Positions 16,547-25,037 are shown, numbered from the stretch's first letter. The stretch: 64,000 nt of DNA from M3007 sp037445225 (GCA_037445225.1 JBBIKW010000001.1:248001-312000), one strand, 5' to 3'. Notes: generated by a model not told the origin, from the sequence alone. A program made the numbers and translations.

Positions 16547-17865
16547 GTCAGCCCGCGCGCTTTGAGTTCTAAATACTTGTTGATGACACTAACCGAGAGG
16601 GACTCGGGACGTGTCAGGACGGTCTGGACCCCGTGCTGGTGAAGTAACCGCCGTATCTTTTCCTTTTCTTCCAAAAACTGATAGGCGACGGTTTGGCGAA
16701 AGAGGTCGAGGATATTGGAAGGCTCTTCATCTGCCAAGGCACGTATCTCTGCGTTTTCAAAAAAGATAACTACGAGCAGATGCAGCCGACCGAGGCGGCG
16801 CAAAACAGGGAGTACGCGCTCTACGGCGTATCGGCTCTCAAAATTTGTGAACAATACCAGCAAGGAGCGCCGGCGGATGAGGCGGCATACCGCTTCATAG
16901 AGCAACTCGTAGTTGGCTTCGCCCGTGCGCTCCGACTCGCGATATAGGGCCTCTAACAGGTGATGCAGCTGCCGGGCCCCGCGCTCAGCAGGCAAAGCAG
17001 TGCCCAACACGTCGGAAAACGACAGCAGCCCTACGCGATCTTGCTTCTTTAGCGCGATGTTCCCCAAAGCCAGCGCAGCATTGACGGCATAATCCAACAA
17101 GCTCATCCCGCCAAAAGGCATGTTCATGATGCGGCTTTTATCCAAAAGAAAGAACACCTGCTGGCTCTGCTCGTCTTCGTATTGGTTGACCATGAGCATC
17201 CCTCGGCGGCCCGATGCCTTCCAATTGATGCTTCGGTAGTCGTCGCCCTCTACGTAATTCTTGATGTGTTCGAACTCGTAGCCGTGCCCTACGCGCCGCA
17301 CCTTTCGGATGCCGCTGCTGTAGGTTTGTCCGCTCAGGGTGCTCAGCTCGTAACGCCGCATCTGCAGCACCGAGGGATACACAGCTACCTCTTGGAGTTG
17401 TTCAAAGGAAAAGCGGCGCTCAAGCAAGCCCAGCGGTGTCTGCGCAAAAAGAAGGATACGGCCGAAAGCATAGGCGCCTCGGCTCAAAGGGCGCAGCTCA
17501 TAGTGTAAATGGGTCTGCTCGCCCGCTTCCAAGGCCACCCGAAGGGAGAAATGGCGCTCTTGAAACTGTTCCGGCAGTTCGTCGATAGCCGCTATCCTTA
17601 GACGGAGCATACTCTCGTTGCTCATGTGCAGCCGCACAGGATTAGGGTCGCCTAACGAAAACACCGATGCCGCCTCGCGCCGAGCCGTCAAATAGCCGCG
17701 GCGGTGATAGAGCAAGGCAGCATCTGCAGCGACCAACGCCAAAGAAAGGCCCAAAAGCCCTTGAGCTACCCAAAACAGGGCTTCAAAAGCGTATGAGAAA
17801 GCAAATAGCGCCGCAATAGCGCCAAATACTGCAAAAAAGCGGTCGGTCAGAAAAAGAGAGCGCAT
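16543..17865 (-). CDS. DUF58 / vWA-like membrane-associated protein
   Basis: 440 residues. Two hydrophobic segments at about 10-50 (FFAVFGAIAALFAFSYAFEALFW, then GLLGLSLALVAADAALLYH) anchor it. The conserved DUF58 core is RVGHGYEFEHIKNYVEGDDYRSINWKASGRRG, followed by a von Willebrand A-like fold (VFFLLDKSRIM, then GLLSFSD). DUF58 proteins usually partner with MoxR AAA ATPases; none is adjacent here, only lipoprotein and GH3 genes upstream on the same strand. The 3' end overlaps the T9SS esterase stop by 4 bases. Function in the family is not settled; membrane-protein maturation is often suggested. Confidence 0.85.
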   Translation of the reverse strand: MRSLFLTDRFFAVFGAIAALFAFSYAFEALFWVAQGLLGLSLALVAADAALLYHRRGYLTARREAASVFSLGDPNPVRLHMSNESMLRLRIAAIDELPEQFQERHFSLRVALEAGEQTHLHYELRPLSRGAYAFGRILLFAQTPLGLLERRFSFEQLQEVAVYPSVLQMRRYELSTLSGQTYSSGIRKVRRVGHGYEFEHIKNYVEGDDYRSINWKASGRRGMLMVNQYEDEQSQQVFFLLDKSRIMNMPFGGMSLLDYAVNAALALGNIALKKQDRVGLLSFSDVLGTALPAERGARQLHHLLEALYRESERTGEANYELLYEAVCRLIRRRSLLVLFTNFESRYAVERVLPVLRRLGRLHLLVVIFFENAEIRALADEEPSNILDLFRQTVAYQFLEEKEKIRRLLHQHGVQTVLTRPESLSVSVINKYLELKARGLT

Positions 17866-17957
17866 AGCCTACCGGGATAAGGCCCGCAGGAGCGACAGCT
17901 GGTTTCGCGCGAGCCACCGCGGGCGTCGGCAACAGGCCGTCTGTATCTCGCAAGGCG

Positions 17958-18740
17958 TTATTGTTCGCGCTTAGGCGGCACCAGCGAGGGAGTCGCTGTC
18001 GTAGGCGCTGCGCTTGGCTGCTGCTGTGCCTTGGGCGACACCAAAACGCCGGGCTGCTGTTGCGAGGGTACGGCAGTCCCCGATGCAGCCGGAGCCGCAG
18101 GCGATAAGGCACCAGGAGGTGCCGACTGCGGAGATGGCGCAGGAGGTGCAGGAGTAGCCCCTGTGGATAGTATGGTGCTGCCACCTTTCAAGTTTACCGC
18201 ATTGGGCAGTTGGGGCGCCGGCATATTTGCTGAAGCGGTTTTTTCCGCCTCCGGCAGCGCTTCCCAACGCGCCAAGAGGTCGTCGTAAGTTTTGGCCACC
18301 TCATCTAACAGCGCCTTCATGCGCTGCGTGCGCTCGCGATAGCCCTCAAAGTTTTTCAACAGCATCTCTGCCTCCTGCTGGACCTTCTCTTTCTTCATCT
18401 TGCCCTCTACGTAATCGGCCAAGATAGCCTCTAGGCGGGTAACCATTTGGTTCTGGCCGACAATAGAGGAATTACAGCCGTCGTACAGTTGAACCACGCG
18501 CCCGTACAGGTCGGCGTACCCGAACTGAGGGTTATTTTTCAATCCCTGCGGAGCAGCCTCGATCTTTTCAAACAGGGCGCGCGCCCTTTGGACACCCTCC
18601 TCGAAAGCCTCGCGGTTTTCGTTAGCCCGGGCAATGCCGGCCTGGATGCGCTCTACAAAGGCAGTATCGATGCGATTACATGCTGCTACCCCTACCAGGG
18701 CGATCGCTAAAAGAGCTGTGCGCGTGCTTACTTTCATCAT
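17958..18740 (-). CDS. Putative lipoprotein with coiled-coil region and Pro/Ala-rich tail
   Basis: About 260 residues from ATG 18740 (ATGs at 18737 and 18758 are also possible). The N-terminus MMKVSTRTALLAIALVGVAAC is a lipoprotein signal with lipid Cys21. Residues about 25-165 are highly charged and helical (ENREAFEEGVQRARALFEKIEAAPQG, KMKKEKVQQEAEMLLKNFEGYRERTQRMKALLDEV), likely a coiled coil. The last about 90 residues are Pro/Ala/Ser/Gln-rich (PAPPAPSPQSAPPG...) and probably disordered, perhaps spanning the periplasm. No known family recognised. A TACCTTTG box lies at 18780-18787. It is followed on the same strand by the DUF58 gene 92 bases downstream. Confidence 0.65.
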   Translation of the reverse strand: MMKVSTRTALLAIALVGVAACNRIDTAFVERIQAGIARANENREAFEEGVQRARALFEKIEAAPQGLKNNPQFGYADLYGRVVQLYDGCNSSIVGQNQMVTRLEAILADYVEGKMKKEKVQQEAEMLLKNFEGYRERTQRMKALLDEVAKTYDDLLARWEALPEAEKTASANMPAPQLPNAVNLKGGSTILSTGATPAPPAPSPQSAPPGALSPAAPAASGTAVPSQQQPGVLVSPKAQQQPSAAPTTATPSLVPPKREQ

Positions 18741-18779
18741 CTCTGCAGTGCTGTTCATAAGTATTGGAAAAATGCGCCG

Positions 18780-18787
18780 CAAAGGTA
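18780..18787 (-). promoter_or_regulatory. -7 promoter box TACCTTTG before the lipoprotein gene
   Basis: CAAAGGTA on the plus strand reads TACCTTTG toward the lipoprotein start 39-50 bases away. No clear -33 TTG was identified. Confidence 0.5.
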
Positions 18788-18852
18788 AACACTCGCTTAG
18801 AGACTGTCTCGAGCATTTGAAGGGCCGCATGTTTGCAGCAGAGGAAACCTTT

Positions 18853-20382
18853 TCATTCTCCTGAAGCGGCGTAGCGCAACAGCTCCTCCACATATCGGCG
18901 ATGATTGGCTAAACGAGGTACCTTATTTTGGCCGCCAAACTTTCCGCGCGCCTTCATCCAGCGCAGGAAGGTACCGCGCGGCACCGGATGTAGCCGCAGC
19001 GGCTCTAAGGCCAAGTCGCGAAAGCGCTTTGCTTCGTAGTCCGAGTTGATGCGCTGAAGGGACTCGTCTAAGAGTTTGTTGAAACGAGCCAGATCGGCCG
19101 GCGCTTTCTCAAACTCGACAACCCACTCGTGGCCGCCGCGGCTATGGCCATTGCCGAAAAAAATAGGCGCCGCCGTATACTCTGCCACCCGTGCTCCGGT
19201 CTGTCGGCACGCTTCGGCCAGCGCTCTGTCGGCATCGCCCACCATAACTTCTTCTCCAAAGACGTTAATGTATTGTTTCGTGCGACCGGATATCTGGAAG
19301 CAGTACGGATATTTCGACGTAAATATTACCGTATCGCCCGGCATATAACGCCAAAGACCGTTATTCGAGGTGATCACCACGGCGTAGTCCTTGCCCAGCT
19401 CGACTTCCTCTAAGAGCGCCGTGCGGGGTTGTTCTTTGTCCCATTCCGACAGCGGAGCAAACTCATAGAAGACGCCATTGTCCAACAGCAGCAGCATGTC
19501 GTTGCGTTTCAGATCACACTGCGCGCCGAAGTAGCCCTCCGAAGCGTTGTAGATCTCCTGGTAGACAAACGTTTCGCTGGGGATGAGGTCTTGAAAAGTG
19601 CGGCGATAGGGCTCGAATCCTACACCGCCATGCATGTAAGCTTGAAGTTTGGGCCACACCTCAAGTAGATGCTGTTTGCCCGTTTTTTCCAAGACGCGCC
19701 GAAACAACACCAACAGCCAAGTGGGCACGCCGTTGAAGGTGACGATATCCTGGCGACGCGCTACGATGTCGGCAACGCGTTCGATCTTTTGCTCGAAATC
19801 GGGCATGAGAGCGATATCGAGATCGGGCACTTGAAAGATGCGCCCGATGAACGGAGCGTGATAGGCTAAAATAGCGCTGATGTCGCCGACGCGCGTTTTG
19901 GGGTACTCCGGAAAGGAGCTGAAGCTGCCCGGCAAGGATAGGGTGTAATAGCGAAAGGCCTCCAAGTGTGGGCAGATGTGGTACAGCAGCGCCAACGAGT
20001 CCCAGATGCCGGCTAAGTGGCCCTGAATGAGGTTGACTCGAGGCACTGGGATAAACTTGCTGCGGTCGTTGGTGGTGCCGCTGCTTTTGCTATACCACCG
20101 CACCTCGCCCGGCCAGAGCACGTCGTGCTCGCCGCACATCATCCGGTGGATGTCGGTTTTAAGCGCTTCATAGTCGTGTACAGGTACACGCGAGCGGAAC
20201 GCGGCGACGCTTCGCATTTCGGAAAAACCGTATCGCTTGCCAAACTCGGTATGGCGAGCGCTTTCGATCAGCCGCTGCAACCACCGCTGTTGCACCGACT
20301 GTGGGTCGCGCATGAACCGCTCGACGCGCCGCATTCGCCACTGGAGGTAGTATCTCAAGCTCGTATTGACCCACCTTTTCAT
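18853..20382 (-). CDS. GH3 family acyl-adenylate/amide synthetase
   Basis: 509 residues from ATG 20382, chosen because conserved sequence (MKRWVNTSLRYYLQWRMRRVERF) starts here. GH3 proteins (named for a plant auxin-response family) adenylate carboxylic acids and can join them to amino acids. Visible signatures are the phosphate-binding YSKSSGTTNDRSKFIPV, the DISAILAYHAPFIGRIF stretch, YNASEGYFGAQ, and the C-terminal DYAVVITSNNGLWRYMPGDTVIFTS with YINVFGEEVMVGDADRAL. Bacterial members have no established substrate. A near-match -7 box (TACCTTCG, minus, 20418-20425) lies just upstream. Confidence 0.88.
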   Translation of the reverse strand: MKRWVNTSLRYYLQWRMRRVERFMRDPQSVQQRWLQRLIESARHTEFGKRYGFSEMRSVAAFRSRVPVHDYEALKTDIHRMMCGEHDVLWPGEVRWYSKSSGTTNDRSKFIPVPRVNLIQGHLAGIWDSLALLYHICPHLEAFRYYTLSLPGSFSSFPEYPKTRVGDISAILAYHAPFIGRIFQVPDLDIALMPDFEQKIERVADIVARRQDIVTFNGVPTWLLVLFRRVLEKTGKQHLLEVWPKLQAYMHGGVGFEPYRRTFQDLIPSETFVYQEIYNASEGYFGAQCDLKRNDMLLLLDNGVFYEFAPLSEWDKEQPRTALLEEVELGKDYAVVITSNNGLWRYMPGDTVIFTSKYPYCFQISGRTKQYINVFGEEVMVGDADRALAEACRQTGARVAEYTAAPIFFGNGHSRGGHEWVVEFEKAPADLARFNKLLDESLQRINSDYEAKRFRDLALEPLRLHPVPRGTFLRWMKARGKFGGQNKVPRLANHRRYVEELLRYAASGE

Positions 20383-20692
20383 GCGATTTCGCCGTTGAAT
20401 CCCTGCTTTTTCGCAGGCGAAGGTATGCAATAGCCAAAAAAGTTTTTGACCTTGCTCTCTTTTACAAGGGTAAGAGGCACCGCTGCTAAGGGCACTCTTA
20501 CACCGAGGAGGCCCCTCTGAACAAAATGCGGACCCTCAATTTCGATATCCACTAGAGTACAGAGAAGGGGGCTGTCGGTCAACTTTTTTTAACACTTTCT
20601 TGCAGCCTACGGTAAAAGTACTTTACCTTTGATATAGGTTTTTTGGGGTTATATTTCTGACGGTAGGATGCTTTGCTATCCTGCCGTCTTTT
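20383..20692. other. 310-base intergenic region with a candidate short plus-strand transcription unit
   Basis: Between the GH3 start and the era stop, both minus strand. It holds a plus-strand promoter-like pair (TTG 20600-20602, TACCTTTG 20624-20631), an intrinsic terminator (20659-20694), and an inverted repeat GTAAGAG/CTCTTAC around 20470-20500. On the minus strand a 67-codon frame with a TTG start ends in an ATGA overlap with the GH3 start codon; I do not call it a gene. Confidence 0.4.
20600..20631 (+). promoter_or_regulatory. Bacteroidota-type promoter (TTG-N21-TACCTTTG)
   Basis: A -33 TTG at 20600-20602 is followed after 21 bases by the exact -7 box TACCTTTG at 20624-20631. It points to the right, into the 3' end of era, where no plus-strand gene exists; only a terminator follows about 30 bases later. 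Confidence 0.5.
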
Positions 20693-20694
20693 TT
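20659..20694 (+). terminator. Intrinsic terminator facing plus strand
   Basis: An 11-base stem, GACGGTAGGAT (20659-20669) with ATCCTGCCGTC (20678-20688) and one G-U pair, is followed at once by six T (20689-20694). The T-run is on the plus-strand side, so it does not serve era, which reads the other way and has no T-run after the hairpin. Confidence 0.65.
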
Positions 20695-21628
20695 AGTCAT
20701 AGCCAAATCGCTTGAGTAGATTTTCGTTGTCGCGCCAGTTTTCTCGCACCTTGACGGTGAGTTCCAAATACACTTTTTTTTGAAGAAAATCCTCTAAGTC
20801 CCGTCGGGCTAAGATGCCCAGTTGCTTTATCGCTTGGCCGTCTTTTCCCAAGAGAATGGGTTTTTGCGACTCGCGCAGGACGTAGATGATGGCGTGGATA
20901 CGGGCCAAAGGCACACCATCCTTGGTGGTCGTCTCTTGAAAGGACTCGATACTTACCTCGCAGGCATAGGGAATTTCTTCTTGGTAAAGGAGGAAAATTT
21001 TTTCCCGAATAATTTCGGCGGCAAAGAAGCGCTCGGGGCGATCGCTCAGCTGGTCGGGTGGATAGTAGGCCGGCCCTTCGGGCAAATAGGCCAAGATCCG
21101 CTCCAATAGGAGCGGCACATTGTCGCCTCGGAGGGCCGAGACGACTATGTGTTCAGCAATGTTGAGGCGTTTGGACCACCAGCGAGCGGCCTCTTCTATG
21201 CGAAAAGGATTCACCAGGTCGCTCTTGTTAATGACCAGCAAGATAGGGCTGCTGGCTTTTTGCATCAATGTCGGCAGGGGGTCGTTTTCGGTTAAGGTCT
21301 CCGTCGGGTCGAAGACGAGCAAGAAGACATCGGCATCCTCCAGGGTACTCTCCACGTAGCGGTTCATTACTCGGTGCATGGCATAGGCAGGGGTGTGGAT
21401 GTACCCAGGCGTATCCGAAAAGACGATCTGGTAGTTTTCGCCATTGAGAATACCGATAATTCGGTGGCGAGTGGTCTGAGGCTTGGGTGTGATGATGCTC
21501 ATCCGCTGACCCAGCAACGCGTTGAGCAGAGTAGACTTGCCTGCATTGGGATGACCCACAATGTTGGCGAAGCCGGAGCGAAACGTGGGCGCAGTGCGTT
21601 GTTCTTTCATGGTCGAGTCTGCAATCAT
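20693..21628 (-). CDS. era: GTPase Era, 16S rRNA/30S assembly factor
   Basis: 311 residues. TRAFAC GTPase with G1 GHPNAGKS (25-32), G3 DTPGY, G4 NKSD and a C-terminal KH domain (EIIREKIFLLYQEEIPYACEVSIESF, then ILLGKDGQAIKQLG, the GxxG loop). Era binds the 3' end of 16S rRNA and is required for 30S maturation. The ATG at 21628 overlaps the stop of the upstream hypothetical gene as ATGA, supporting this start; an in-frame ATG at 21610 is the alternative. It forms a two-gene unit with that gene. Confidence 0.95.
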   Translation of the reverse strand: MIADSTMKEQRTAPTFRSGFANIVGHPNAGKSTLLNALLGQRMSIITPKPQTTRHRIIGILNGENYQIVFSDTPGYIHTPAYAMHRVMNRYVESTLEDADVFLLVFDPTETLTENDPLPTLMQKASSPILLVINKSDLVNPFRIEEAARWWSKRLNIAEHIVVSALRGDNVPLLLERILAYLPEGPAYYPPDQLSDRPERFFAAEIIREKIFLLYQEEIPYACEVSIESFQETTTKDGVPLARIHAIIYVLRESQKPILLGKDGQAIKQLGILARRDLEDFLQKKVYLELTVKVRENWRDNENLLKRFGYD

Positions 21629-22212
21629 CCTGCGGTAAGTCGGCGCTGGGCTCCACAGACCAAGCCCTCTACTGCCTCATATACAGCTTGGGGGCGCTGG
21701 GTACGCCATGGGATGGCGTTGTATCGCTCGCCGAAGAACAAATAATTTTCCAGATGCGCATCGCGCAGCTCTTCTTCGATATGGCGACGCATATCGAGCA
21801 GCACTACCCAGCCTCCTTCTTCACATACCTCCTCTGCCCATTCGGCATAATAGTCCACATCTCCGGCGTGGAAATTGAGCACATTCTCGCAAAAAAAGAT
21901 GAACTTATGTATGCCGTTTCGAAGCATGGGATCGACGAGCTTGCGCTTCAAATACATGATGTCGTTGTGTAGCACGTCGTTCCATTCTCCGATCAGCTCC
22001 GTTAGGGCGTAGCCCTTCTCGTAGTTGGTGTACAATATTTTAGCGTAAAGCGTTGGCGAACCAAAGGCGTCCCACTGAGGGTGGAGGTAAAAATTATACA
22101 ACACATTGGGCGAGTGCCCGCGGCCGTACTTGCGCCCATAGAAAGGCGAGCGCCGGTCTTCGGATGCTATATACAGATCTCTCCAGCGGTGGTAAGGCTC
22201 AATGTCGTGCAT
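21625..22212 (-). CDS. Hypothetical protein translationally coupled to era
   Basis: 195 residues, acidic and rich in Tyr/Trp/His, no signal peptide or membrane segment. Notable stretches are RWRDLYIASEDRRSPFYGRKYG, YNFYLHPQWDAFGSPTLYAKILY, NGIHKFIFFCENVLNFHAGDVDYYAEWAEEV and GGWVVLLDMRRHIEEEL. I do not recognise a characterised family; it looks like a conserved globular cytoplasmic protein. The stop overlaps the era start by ATGA, so the two are made together, which makes a role in ribosome or envelope biology possible but unproven. A TACCTTTG box at 22232-22239 is 20 bases upstream of the ATG. Confidence 0.7.
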   Translation of the reverse strand: MHDIEPYHRWRDLYIASEDRRSPFYGRKYGRGHSPNVLYNFYLHPQWDAFGSPTLYAKILYTNYEKGYALTELIGEWNDVLHNDIMYLKRKLVDPMLRNGIHKFIFFCENVLNFHAGDVDYYAEWAEEVCEEGGWVVLLDMRRHIEEELRDAHLENYLFFGERYNAIPWRTQRPQAVYEAVEGLVCGAQRRLTAG

Positions 22213-22231
22213 ACCTGCCTCCGTTTAGGGG

Positions 22232-22239
22232 CAAAGGTA
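22232..22239 (-). promoter_or_regulatory. -7 promoter box TACCTTTG for the hypothetical-era operon
   Basis: CAAAGGTA on the plus strand; 20 bases before the ATG at 22212. It implies a 5' leader of only about 10-15 bases. Confidence 0.55.
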
Positions 22240-22261
22240 TGGGTTTACCGCATTCGTGGCA

Positions 22262-22939
22262 TCACATGCGCAGATCCTCTACGCGCACACCGGGGTAATC
22301 TTTGGGATTGAGCTGAAAAAAGCTAGTGCTAAAGGCCTTGTGCGGTGTAAGGCGCGTCACTTGGAAGGTAAACCGAGAGCCATCGCGGGCAAAAGCCGTT
22401 ATGCGATCGATAAGCTGTGCCTTTTCATCGATGCTCACCCGCAACTTAGTGTAGTCAGAGCGGCGATTGACGGGTTTGAACTCTACTTGAGCTATCTGCT
22501 TGGCGTTCTCGCGCGTCCGCTCTGTAATGGCGTAGAGGAAATCGCCTTTCTGATACCGACTAAGGAGCTCTTTAGGTGTCATGAATCCGCTCTCGCCGTT
22601 GGGGTCGGCGTTGGTGATTTGAATCTCCTTTTCCGTTTTCAGGTATACCCATGTGGTCTTACCGTCGCTGACGATGAGTTGTTGGGGCATATCTAAGCGA
22701 AACTTTTGCCCCTCTTGCGAAATAACCCCTTTCTGAACCTCCTTGGGCTGTTCGGGCAGTTCGATGGTCAGCGTGAATTCCGCTTCCAACGTCTTGTACT
22801 TTTCATACTGCTTTCGAACGCGGTCGAGGAGTTTTTGTGCTTCGGGATCCGACTTCTCCCCTGAGGATTGGGTTGACTGGGCAGGAGCGGTCGCATAGAA
22901 ACCCAGTGAGAGTAAGGCTACAGCAAGCGTTTTTTTCAT
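22262..22939 (-). CDS. lolA: Outer-membrane lipoprotein carrier protein LolA
   Basis: 225 residues from ATG 22939 with signal peptide MKKTLAVALLSLGFYATAPAQS. The mature sequence fits the LolA/LolB fold: DPEAQKLLDRVRKQYEKYKTLEAEFTLTIELP, then EGQKFRLDMPQQLIVSDGKTTWVYLKTEKEIQI, then PKELLSRYQKGDFLYAI. LolA carries lipoproteins across the periplasm. Several predicted lipoproteins in this window (GldD, the amidohydrolase, the RND adaptor) would be clients if sorted to the outer membrane. It stands alone between the era operon and the divergent mfd fragment. Confidence 0.87.
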   Translation of the reverse strand: MKKTLAVALLSLGFYATAPAQSTQSSGEKSDPEAQKLLDRVRKQYEKYKTLEAEFTLTIELPEQPKEVQKGVISQEGQKFRLDMPQQLIVSDGKTTWVYLKTEKEIQITNADPNGESGFMTPKELLSRYQKGDFLYAITERTRENAKQIAQVEFKPVNRRSDYTKLRVSIDEKAQLIDRITAFARDGSRFTFQVTRLTPHKAFSTSFFQLNPKDYPGVRVEDLRM

Positions 22940-23082
22940 CCTCCAAAGGCAGAACATAGTAGGAAATAGGCTGTTTTTAAAGTAAACGCAAGAAAGGGAG
23001 TGTGCTGATATGGCGGGTAGTGTAAACGATTGTATAACGGTAGGTGCGCGGATAAGTTTAGCGGCTCAACAGCGACACGCTC

Positions 23083-23090
23083 TACCTTTG
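23083..23090 (+). promoter_or_regulatory. -7 promoter box TACCTTTG abutting the mfd-fragment start
   Basis: Exact TACCTTTG ending 5 bases before the ATG at 23096. Transcription normally starts about 4-7 bases past this box, so the mRNA would begin at or next to the start codon (leaderless). Confidence 0.5.
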
Positions 23091-23095
23091 CGCCC

Positions 23096-24070
23096 ATGAG
23101 CAATGCGGGATACTTGTTGGAGCGCTATTTAGAGCACCCGCAGCTTCAGACTCTGATCCAGATGCTGGAGCGGGCAGAAAAGCGGATATGGCTAAGAGGG
23201 CTGGTTGGCGCGCAAAAAGCCTTAGTGGCTGCTGCTGTGGTGCGCCGAACAGGGCGCCTCCTTGTCTGGATCTGTACCGATAAGGAGGAGGCGGCTTATA
23301 GCTATAACGATCTGCAGGCATTTTTGGGAGAGGCCGATACTGCATTCTTCCCCGACAGCTTCCGCCGCCCGGCTGTTTTTGACCACCTCAACCCCACTCA
23401 GGTGCTGCAGCGCTCGGAAGTTGTTAGCCGTCTATCCTTGCCGCATCGCCGAGGGTGGGCAGTAGTCACCTATCCGGAGGCCCTCTTTGAACAGGTAGTC
23501 GCACCCGAGGTGCTTACCAAAAGTCGCATCGAACTGGTAAAAGGAGAGCGAGTCGATTTAGATTTTGTGCTCCAGGTACTCGTCGAGTACGGCTTAGTTC
23601 GCACCGATTTTGTCTACGAGCCCGGACAGTTCAGCCTTAGGGGAGGGATCTTAGATCTGTTTTCCTTCGGCAACGAGTTTCCTTATCGCATCGAGCTGCT
23701 CGACGACGAGATAGAGAGCATCCGCACCTTCGACCCGCTGACCCAGCTGTCTCGACAGAAAATAGAACGCGTGCGCATATTGCCGCACTGGGAAACGGCC
23801 CACCGGCCCGAAGACAAGGTGCCTTTTCCTGCGGTGCTTCTCGACGATGCGATCGTTTGGATGGAAGACGTCGCTTTAACCGTTGACCGCCTCCTCCACT
23901 GCTTCGAAGCGGCCGAGGAGTATGCCGTTAAGATAAGTACCCTGGAAGACGACAAAATTCGAGCGCTGCTGGCCGAGCGCGCCTTTGTGCGTCCCGCCGA
24001 CGTGTTAGCATCCCTCCGAAAACGCACGCTCCTGTTTTCGAGAGAGCCTACCGATGAGCTACCCCTGTGA
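23096..24070 (+). pseudogene. mfd: N-terminal fragment of transcription-repair coupling factor Mfd
   Basis: 324 residues that correspond only to the UvrB-like N-terminal module of Mfd (domains D1a-D2-D1b): a degenerate P-loop region at RGLVGAQKALVAAAVV, DTAFFPDSFRRP, then VRTDFVYEPGQFSLRGGILDLFSFGNEFPYRIELLDDEIESIRTFDPLTQLS. Full-length Mfd is about 1,100 residues. The RNA-polymerase-interacting domain, the RecG-like translocase and the C-terminal domain are all absent: TGA at 24068-24070 is followed after 20 bases by the 3' end of a gene on the other strand. There is no frameshift remnant downstream. It is either a broken gene or a retained stand-alone UvrA-binding-type module. The start at 23096 matches the family N-terminus. 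Confidence 0.8.
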
Positions 24071-24090
24071 GCAGCGGCTCCCGGGGCAAC

Positions 24091-25029
24091 TCACTCGCGG
24101 TCGAAGCGGTGCAGATTGTATCGCTCGATAACCCCGATGAGCTTGGCCGAGTAGTTTCGGTCGGTAGCATATCCCAACTCCTCTAATCCTTTTGCCCAAG
24201 CGATGTAGTTCTTCCCGTGCCTCTTTAAACGAGCATAGCGACCGGTAGAGATCAGAATACTGTGCGCGCGCCAGCTTTCCCAGGCCGTCCGATACTTTCG
24301 AAAAAAGTCCTTGTGGTGGTCGTCTTCCAAGTTAGTGCAATGACCCGGCCGGCACTTCCTCGAAAAGCATTTGATGCCGAAATGGTTATTATTTCGAATG
24401 GCTAAAGTGCTGGTTCCGCAGCGGCTCTCGATGAGCCCTTGCGCCAAGGCGATGCTTGCCGGCACGCCGTATTTGTGCATTTCCTGCACGGCGATCTTGG
24501 AGAACCGCTCTATATAGCGATTGACCTGCTCTGCATCCTCGCGGCGTATCCACGCCGGCGAGGGGTCTATAGCCTCCTGCTCGTTGAGGGATGTGGGCTT
24601 GGGCGGCGAGGGCGGAACCTCCTCCTGCAAGAGCACTTTACGTCCTCCGGTTGAAGGACTGTTCACGGGAGTCGGTTCGGGCGGCTCGACCCCCTGCGGA
24701 GCAGGCTCGACTACTACAGGAGAGGAAAGGCTGGGCTCAGTCGGTTGATCGAGATACAAGACCAAATACCCCAATGCTGCAACCGTGCCCAAGCGCACCC
24801 ACAAACTGCTCTGTAGCAGAGCGGTCTTTATCACGTAGCCGCGAAATCGAAGCGATATCCAAACGCGCCGAAGCCGTAAGCAAAACAGGCGAACCATATC
24901 CTGAAGCCGCGCCGTCTCATCCGGAGGAACCTGCGCGGGCGCGGGTACGGGCCGGCGAACTTTCCGACGCAAGCCATCCCTCCCATGAGAACCCTCTCCA
25001 AACGCCGCATTCCACTTCGTTCTACCCAT
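24091..25029 (-). CDS. Glucosaminidase (GH73-type) with N-terminal membrane anchor
   Basis: 312 residues. The C-terminal about 155 residues form a peptidoglycan N-acetylglucosaminidase domain: FSKIAVQEMHKYGVPASIALAQGLIESRCGTSTLA with the catalytic-type Glu in LIES, NNHFGIKC, FRKYRTAWESWRAHS, and a terminal SAKLIGVIERYNLHRFD. N-terminal to it is a basic region, a hydrophobic segment (VRLGTVAALGYLVLYLD, about 75-95) and a Pro-rich linker, so it is probably a type II membrane protein acting on the cell wall. It has its own promoter box (25113-25120) and a leader with two inverted repeats. Convergent with the mfd fragment. Confidence 0.85.
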   Translation of the reverse strand: MGRTKWNAAFGEGSHGRDGLRRKVRRPVPAPAQVPPDETARLQDMVRLFCLRLRRVWISLRFRGYVIKTALLQSSLWVRLGTVAALGYLVLYLDQPTEPSLSSPVVVEPAPQGVEPPEPTPVNSPSTGGRKVLLQEEVPPSPPKPTSLNEQEAIDPSPAWIRREDAEQVNRYIERFSKIAVQEMHKYGVPASIALAQGLIESRCGTSTLAIRNNNHFGIKCFSRKCRPGHCTNLEDDHHKDFFRKYRTAWESWRAHSILISTGRYARLKRHGKNYIAWAKGLEELGYATDRNYSAKLIGVIERYNLHRFDRE

Positions 25030-25037
25030 GACGCCAA

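Noticed and set aside
20379..20582. 67-codon minus-strand frame overlapping the GH3 start by ATGA
   Set aside because: It needs a TTG start, has no recognisable family, and a near-consensus promoter box (TACCTTCG, 20418-20425) for GH3 lies inside it. The overlap may be chance.
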